From Lentibacillus cibarius (GTDB lineage Bacteria > Bacillota > Bacilli > Bacillales > Amphibacillaceae), in assembly GCF_005887555.1 (NCBI RefSeq), contig NZ_VCIA01000001.1, positions 2,542,001-2,606,000 of the forward strand: DNA of 64,000 bases, written 5' to 3'. Under the pieces are notes generated by a model. The model was not told where the DNA came from, did not search any database, and saw only the letters and a list, made by a program, of their open reading frames with translations. A program made the translations under genes and the position numbers. The first letter of the stretch is position 1, and every line of letters starts with the position of its first letter. Positions 58,945 through 64,000 of the stretch are shown one piece after another.

Positions 58945-59982
58945 TTAATCCAAAAGAAAATCCTTGACCAATTGGTTCAATTGTCTTTTTATATCTGAGA
59001 AATCCCTATTCATATCTAAAGTCTTCACTCCAAACCGATTGTTACTAATAGAAAGTTCACTATCTGGAACAATGACCTCATCCGACATTGCATAGAGTAG
59101 TACTCCGCTCACATGACCAGAATTGGTATAGTCTTTATTTTTAACGTATGTAAAGATTTGGTACATATTGTGAGAGTGAAAGCTTTTACTATTATAATAA
59201 CTATTAGATTGCATCATTTGCTGGTAGTATTTCGTATCTATAATAAGAACCTTTTCTCCATAAGTAAGCGTAATATCGGTTTTCATAACAGGAAGAAACT
59301 CAATATCACCTTCATCAACATCCCAATTAATATGAGAAGCGGAGGCATTAAATTCCGGATAGTGTTTTCGATAGTACTCCAGTACAAACTTTTCAAAAAG
59401 ACGATGCATTTTCTGATTGTCCACAAATCGCGCCAGTTTTCGGTCACCATCTTGCTCGGTAAGTAGTAATCCCTCTATGACCAAATAACATATATTAATT
59501 AACAGCTTATAGGTAGCATTATTCCGGTGGTATTTGATACTTGACCACTGAATTCTACGATAATCTATTCGATCCACGTTGGAAAAGTAAAGCAGCACCT
59601 TTTTTAAATCCTTTTTATTCCTACTTGACACTTCAGGAGTCTTAACTAACAGAACCGCAGTAGTCTTAAGGATCTGGTTCATATAGGTGTTTTCTGTATA
59701 TTGGTCAAAACTACAAATCAACTGCTTGTTTCGCATCGTATTTTGTTTGACTGAAAGAGTAACATTAATTTTACCTTTGGGTGACCTGAGAGATTCCGTA
59801 TTTTCAACATAGTCTCTCCATAATCCCCGCTTAATTTGGTTTCCCATGCCCTTTGCAAGGATAGCGGCAAATAAATCTGCCGCATATTCAAATTCCTCTG
59901 TTTCTAACTTTGCATAGTTTTCCTTATTCATCACTTGAAATGCATACGCAAGCATATGATAAATGTTCTTAATTTTAATCAT
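58945..59982 (-). CDS. mcrC: McrC-family nuclease subunit of a type IV restriction system
   Basis: A 345-residue protein matching McrC. The C-terminal half holds a PD-(D/E)xK nuclease core: aspartate in VMKTDITL and IDTKYY (about residues 235-260). The N-terminal half is the part that docks on the McrB ring. Its start codon overlaps the last codons of mcrB (8 bases), so the two are translated together. As in E. coli McrBC it should cut DNA when the partner finds modified sites. It lies directly behind the tRNA array in convergent orientation. Confidence 0.88.
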   Translation of the reverse strand: MIKIKNIYHMLAYAFQVMNKENYAKLETEEFEYAADLFAAILAKGMGNQIKRGLWRDYVENTESLRSPKGKINVTLSVKQNTMRNKQLICSFDQYTENTYMNQILKTTAVLLVKTPEVSSRNKKDLKKVLLYFSNVDRIDYRRIQWSSIKYHRNNATYKLLINICYLVIEGLLLTEQDGDRKLARFVDNQKMHRLFEKFVLEYYRKHYPEFNASASHINWDVDEGDIEFLPVMKTDITLTYGEKVLIIDTKYYQQMMQSNSYYNSKSFHSHNMYQIFTYVKNKDYTNSGHVSGVLLYAMSDEVIVPDSELSISNNRFGVKTLDMNRDFSDIKRQLNQLVKDFLLD

Positions 59983-62455
59983 TCAGAACACCACGGAGTC
60001 GATTTGTCCATAGTTCAATCTTAGAGGGATCGTCAAACCAATACTCATCTAATAATGGTATCAATTCATATTCTATTACCGATGACAACCACTCGTCTGT
60101 TATTTCTTCATCTGGGCATAGATAGCTATGACCGATTTTAAAGCCACTTCCAAGAGATTCGTCTTGACTAATATAGTTGTTTAGGGCTTTTATTTGTTCA
60201 ACTAGAGCATTAAATTTTGAGTTATTTGCTTTAGATACTATTTCTTGAAACCCGTCAGAATCAAATGCTGGCTCTAATTTAAAGAAAGCAAATCGTCTTC
60301 TAAGGGCATAATCAATCATGGCTAGGCTTCGATCTGCTGTATTCATCATTCCAAGAATATATACATTCTTGGGAACTGAAAATAGTTCATTGGCATAAAG
60401 CAGGCGAAGTTTTTGCCCACGCTTGTCATTTTCGATTAGCATTAGAAGTTCACCAAATATATTACTTAAATTACCTCGGTTAATCTCATCAATAATAAAG
60501 AAATAATCACGGTCACTGTCCTGTTCAGCTTTTTTACAAAACTCATAAAATGGCCCTTCTGCAAGTTCAAATCCATTGTTTGTTGGGCGATATCCCATAA
60601 CAAAATCTTCATAACTATAGCTTTGGTGGAATTGTATCATCATTACCCGACTCACATCTTTTTCACCCATCATAGAATATGCAAGTCTTTTGGCAGCAAA
60701 TGTTTTTCCGACGCCAGGTGCCCCTTGTAAGATAACGTTTTTCTTCTTATTAAGAAGGGTTACTATTCTGTTGTAACGATCTTCATCCATAAATACTTCA
60801 TGAAGAAAATCCTCTTCTGTATAGGGGTCGTAATCGACTTCTATATCTTCTATATCATCATCTTCATCTATAAACAGGTTTTCAAGTTTCCGTACATAAT
60901 CCGTATATGGGGTTATATCGGTAAGTGTCTTATTTACGGCCTTACCGGGATGTTCCAATTCATCATTATTAATCCATTTCACTTTATGGATATGTTGATA
61001 TTTGTCACGAGTTGAATCAAACATATATTCAGATTCAACGATGCCTCGTCCGATTACTTTTGACCTTCCTTTTTTTACATAGATGGTATCACCTGGTAAT
61101 AATTCATTAGCAAATTGCCATGTGGCGTGTGCGGCATTAATATACGTGTATTCTTGTCCATATATTTCTTTCATTTTGGATTTCATTTCTTCTTTTGATG
61201 AAAATTGACTTAAATCACCCATTTCATCCCAACCAATCCCCATAATACCTTGGGAGTAAAATTCGTCCCATTTGGAGGCATTACGACCAGGAGAATAAAT
61301 CCAATATCTTTTTTCTTTTTCGTTTACTATATCAGAAGGAGAGGGAGCATCTTTTTCTCTTTCCGTCTTCATTTTATCTGCCCATTTAATAAAAATATCA
61401 CTGGCTAGTTCATCATCCATGTCGACGGTATGTCCTTTTTCAGTAAGTGTCCACTTACCTCGAAAAAAGTTATCTATGTATCCTTCATAGACTAAGTAAT
61501 TTCTTGCAAATGCAACTTCATTATCAAATGTTTTAACACCACTTTTTCCACGTGTTTCATTAATAAAATCATCTGTGAGTTTTAAATCAGATATAATCTG
61601 TTTGCGAACTTCTAAGGGGGTACCAGAGCCACCAAGTTCTCTTAGTGCATTTATTAGCGGGCCAAACCATTTAAGGAAGCTAGCATTTGATTTCTTTTGT
61701 TTAGGAGAAGTTGCTTTCCATGCTGCGAAAGATAAATCCGGAAAACTTTGATGTGGAAATTCTTCCTTTTCAAAGGTGTCTTTAAAGTAATCAATTAGTT
61801 CTAAGTAATCTTCGGCATTAGGTAATTCCTTTAATTTCGATATCTTGGTTATATCATCCGAATAGGGACTGTTACGCTGTAATAAGTAAGATCTATTTCT
61901 TTCGTCTAAGTTTATGTAAAAATATGGACGAATCCAATAAAGTCCCATCGTTAGATTCCATTTAACGCCAAGCTGCATTCTTACCTTATCATAACTAGTT
62001 ATAAACTCCTTCTTTAGCTCGACAGATTGTTGGCCTGCAAGGTGTATTCCTACTTCAAATATTTTCCAAAGGCTTGGGATATCCTCTGGTTTTCTTCTAT
62101 CGTTGGATGCAAAGAACCATGCCTTCATGTTATTCAAGACAGGAATGCCATCAAAGTTAGTTGGAACAGGGGATCGAACTCCAATTTTACTGCTAATTCC
62201 TTCAGCTATGGCTATACGATTTTCGTTTGTAATTCCCTTGTTAAAACACCCAAAAACAGTGAATGGGCATATATCATCAATCGGTTCACCATCTTCAGTG
62301 AAAGGGTAACGTATATTTAAATTTCCATAGACATCCTCTAGTATGGATAGGAGTTCTGATCTTTTAGTTTTATACTGTAGAAGCTTGTCTGCGAATTCCA
62401 TATAAAAATCTGTCCAGGAGAAGGAATTTGTTTTAGTTGGGTTATCTGTTTTCAT
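59975..62455 (-). CDS. mcrB: McrB-type AAA+ GTPase with winged-helix and EVE-like reader regions
   Basis: An 826-residue protein. Residues about 1-245 form a region not recognised. About 260-345 resemble the Mrr N-terminal winged helix (LRELGGSGTPLEVRKQII, then EVAFARNYLVYEGYI and GKWTLTEKG). About 383-500 resemble an EVE/PUA-like modified-base reader (YWIYSPGRN, GIMGIGWDEMGDLS, PGDTIYVKKG, VIGRGIVES). The McrB motor occupies about 557-800: Walker A GAPGVGKT, Walker B FFIIDEINRGN, signature MNTADRS, arginine finger region ALRRRFAF. Such an enzyme recognises modified bases, translocates DNA with GTP and activates McrC. AGAGGTG precedes the ATG. Base composition looks AT-richer than neighbouring genes, consistent with acquisition. 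Confidence 0.88.
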   Translation of the reverse strand: MKTDNPTKTNSFSWTDFYMEFADKLLQYKTKRSELLSILEDVYGNLNIRYPFTEDGEPIDDICPFTVFGCFNKGITNENRIAIAEGISSKIGVRSPVPTNFDGIPVLNNMKAWFFASNDRRKPEDIPSLWKIFEVGIHLAGQQSVELKKEFITSYDKVRMQLGVKWNLTMGLYWIRPYFYINLDERNRSYLLQRNSPYSDDITKISKLKELPNAEDYLELIDYFKDTFEKEEFPHQSFPDLSFAAWKATSPKQKKSNASFLKWFGPLINALRELGGSGTPLEVRKQIISDLKLTDDFINETRGKSGVKTFDNEVAFARNYLVYEGYIDNFFRGKWTLTEKGHTVDMDDELASDIFIKWADKMKTEREKDAPSPSDIVNEKEKRYWIYSPGRNASKWDEFYSQGIMGIGWDEMGDLSQFSSKEEMKSKMKEIYGQEYTYINAAHATWQFANELLPGDTIYVKKGRSKVIGRGIVESEYMFDSTRDKYQHIHKVKWINNDELEHPGKAVNKTLTDITPYTDYVRKLENLFIDEDDDIEDIEVDYDPYTEEDFLHEVFMDEDRYNRIVTLLNKKKNVILQGAPGVGKTFAAKRLAYSMMGEKDVSRVMMIQFHQSYSYEDFVMGYRPTNNGFELAEGPFYEFCKKAEQDSDRDYFFIIDEINRGNLSNIFGELLMLIENDKRGQKLRLLYANELFSVPKNVYILGMMNTADRSLAMIDYALRRRFAFFKLEPAFDSDGFQEIVSKANNSKFNALVEQIKALNNYISQDESLGSGFKIGHSYLCPDEEITDEWLSSVIEYELIPLLDEYWFDDPSKIELWTNRLRGVLND

Positions 62456-62939
62456 TTATTACACCTCTAACCTTTTTGTATTGCATATGTACTATTAATT
62501 CTTATTATAGAGTTTTATGTTGAGTAAATAAAATGAATAGAGCCTATTCTGTGCAAATTCTATCGGGGAATGAATGGAACAGATAATGGAAAGGAAGCAA
62601 CAGTTCAGGAAGGGTTATGAGAAGTCTGATTTAAAATTAGAAGTCAGCGTCAAATAAAATACACATAGTAGCCAATGGTCATCCATGCGATCATCTTCTC
62701 AGAAGTCTAGTAAAAATATCGGAAATAAAAAAAGCGTTGCGTACAATACCCAAGGGCGGGCGATGCACACAACGACTAATCTAAATTTGTATTGTGTCGT
62801 GAAAATTCGTCTATGTCAACATTCTGGACGTATAAGGGTTTAACTGAACGTACATTCGGGCGATGTGTGCCTTCCAAACGGAGGGGCAAGGTGACGACTA
62901 TTGCAGAATTAACTATTCTACCAACAACTACCTCTTTTA
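62456..62939. other. Intergenic region upstream of mcrB
   Basis: Minus-strand TATAAT at 62504-62509 may be the -10 of mcrB, with a poor -35. At 62735-62780 an imperfect inverted repeat (GCGTTG...CAACG) could be the end of the deacetylase transcript. No gene is supported. Confidence 0.35.
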
Positions 62940-63776
62940 CTATTTCTCTTCCATTATGTCTTTAAAATCCTTGAAACTTGTACTCGGAGTAATTCCGATT
63001 CTTTTTAGCTCATACGGGTCATCCGATGACTTCACATAGCCGTGTTCCGTTGTAAAAGCCATTGTTATTCCAACGTCCTCCAATAGATTTTTAGATTCAG
63101 AATTATACTGTCCAAACGGGTAAGCAAAAAGAGTTACATTACCGTATTCCGAAAGCCTGTCCTTACTTTTGCGAAGATCCGATAACACTTCTTCATCCGA
63201 TTTCCATAAAAAATCCGACTTTTCTCTTTCACTTCTGTTGAAATGTAGTTTATTAGTATGACTTTGAAGTTCAAAGACGTCTGAAATCCTATTAAGCATT
63301 TCCTTATCCATATACTGGTTCCGGGAAGGATCCCATTTATCACCGTAATCCCTATACGTTCGCCTTGTGATAATGTTAGCTACACCATCAAGATTATGTT
63401 CTTTCATAATTGGATAGGCATACCTATAAACGCTTCTTAAACCGTCGTCAAACTGTATCATTACACTTTTTCGCGGCAATTGCATTTCCCCCGCTAAAAA
63501 ATGCCTCATTTCATCAACTGTAACAGTATGATAGCCGTTTTCTTTCAGGTATTTCATCTGTTTCTCAAAACTATCAGCCGTTATATAACTAGAATTATCA
63601 GGTCGTAACTGTTTTTCCTCGTCTGTTAAAATACCATGATACATCAAAACGGGAATTTTATTCTCTATATCATTCGATTTACCTTCCACACTACTCGAAA
63701 CCGAAGTACATGCTGTCTGTGTAAGCAATACCACGAGAACGCTGACTAGGAAGGTTGTTGTGCGTCTTATATCCAT
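62940..63776 (-). CDS. Polysaccharide deacetylase-family lipoprotein
   Basis: A 278-residue exported protein with a lipoprotein signal (LTQTAC, Cys23) and a NodB-type deacetylase domain: VLMYHGIL, MIQFDDGLRSVYRYAYPIM (metal aspartate pair), QSHTNKLHF (metal histidine site) and FAYPFGQYN. The type resembles PgaB/IcaB-like enzymes that de-N-acetylate surface polysaccharide (poly-N-acetylglucosamine). AAGGGGGAT is 3-5 bases before the ATG. It is a lone gene; no ica-like synthase is next to it. Substrate not proven. Confidence 0.88.
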   Translation of the reverse strand: MDIRRTTTFLVSVLVVLLTQTACTSVSSSVEGKSNDIENKIPVLMYHGILTDEEKQLRPDNSSYITADSFEKQMKYLKENGYHTVTVDEMRHFLAGEMQLPRKSVMIQFDDGLRSVYRYAYPIMKEHNLDGVANIITRRTYRDYGDKWDPSRNQYMDKEMLNRISDVFELQSHTNKLHFNRSEREKSDFLWKSDEEVLSDLRKSKDRLSEYGNVTLFAYPFGQYNSESKNLLEDVGITMAFTTEHGYVKSSDDPYELKRIGITPSTSFKDFKDIMEEK

Positions 63777-64000
63777 CGTATCCCCCTTAGCAAAATTTAT
63801 CTTAAATCATTATATATTAAATAGAAAATATCTATCAATACCTTATGACAACGTAAAAAGCGAAAAATGAATGGTCAAATGAGATGGTAATAAATGACTG
63901 CCGTTAAGTTGATGAAAGTAATCAAAAAGATGGACAAAATACAATTTTCTATAGTTTGATAAAAAGTGCTTATCCATGGTATAAGTGTAAAAGAAAGCAA
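63777..64000. other. AT-rich intergenic end of window
   Basis: No gene. The next gene probably starts beyond the right edge. No confident promoter seen. Confidence 0.4.

Noticed and set aside
58688..62455. Integrative element using tRNA-Leu as attachment site
   Set aside because: No integrase and no repeat of the tRNA-Leu 3' end was found up to the window edge.

Overview
The window looks like a chromosomal segment of an endospore-forming, probably halophilic or halotolerant member of the Bacillaceae (Virgibacillus/Lentibacillus/Oceanobacillus type). Evidence: low-GC Firmicute rRNA; spore genes (pdaA, a gamma-type SASP gene sspE); B. subtilis-type promoters and regulators (CtsR, PerR); and long synteny with the B. 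subtilis yfk, yfh and yga blocks ending at an rRNA/tRNA operon, as at B. subtilis rrnD. Genus is an inference from recognised families, not from a search.

Region 1 (1-8 kb): accessory catabolism. A saccharopine dehydrogenase-family tail, an IclR regulator and a DUF3870 protein face a glutaryl-CoA dehydrogenase-like enzyme and a class III CoA-transferase, suggesting a lysine/glutarate pathway. Between them lie a small type I toxin gene with a convergent antisense RNA. Beyond lie a 21-bp tandem repeat and mreBH.

Region 2 (7.6-25 kb): a secreted CAP protein, transporters, glutaminase, an HMCES/YedK protein, yfkJ-yfkI-yfkH (yfkH frameshifted), a decayed malate synthase fused upstream of an intact isocitrate lyase, a ZosA-like P-type ATPase with a Fur/PerR-like box, a cystine/amino-acid ABC pair lacking an ATPase, a palindromic MITE-like element with 14-bp terminal inverted repeats, yfkD, a YuiF-type transporter and pdaA.

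Region 3 (25-48.9 kb): a PAS-GGDEF-EAL-PilZ protein with a degenerate GGDEF site, an acyl-CoA synthetase, a copper-binding four-helix protein, CtsR-controlled clpE, then the yfh/yga backbone: yfhE, yfhF, recX, yfhH, yfhP, mutY, sspE, ntdP, ygaD, gsaB, bcp, perR, ygzB. A cluster of DnaA-box-like 9-mers sits at 35.26-35.44 kb.

Region 4 (49-58.8 kb): ygxA, an ISLre2-family insertion, four tandem rRNA promoters, 16S-23S-5S rRNA and 14 tRNA genes (Asn, Ser, Glu, Val, fMet, Asp, Phe, Tyr, Trp, His, Gln, Gly, Cys, Leu).

Region 5 (58.9-64 kb): directly after the tRNA array, a two-gene McrBC-type modification-dependent restriction system whose McrB carries a winged-helix and an EVE-like reader region, then a lipoprotein polysaccharide deacetylase.

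Three genes in otherwise conserved places are broken (aceB, yfkH, a potassium channel). Two of these need only a single base in a short homopolymer to be restored, so sequence error must be excluded before biology is inferred.
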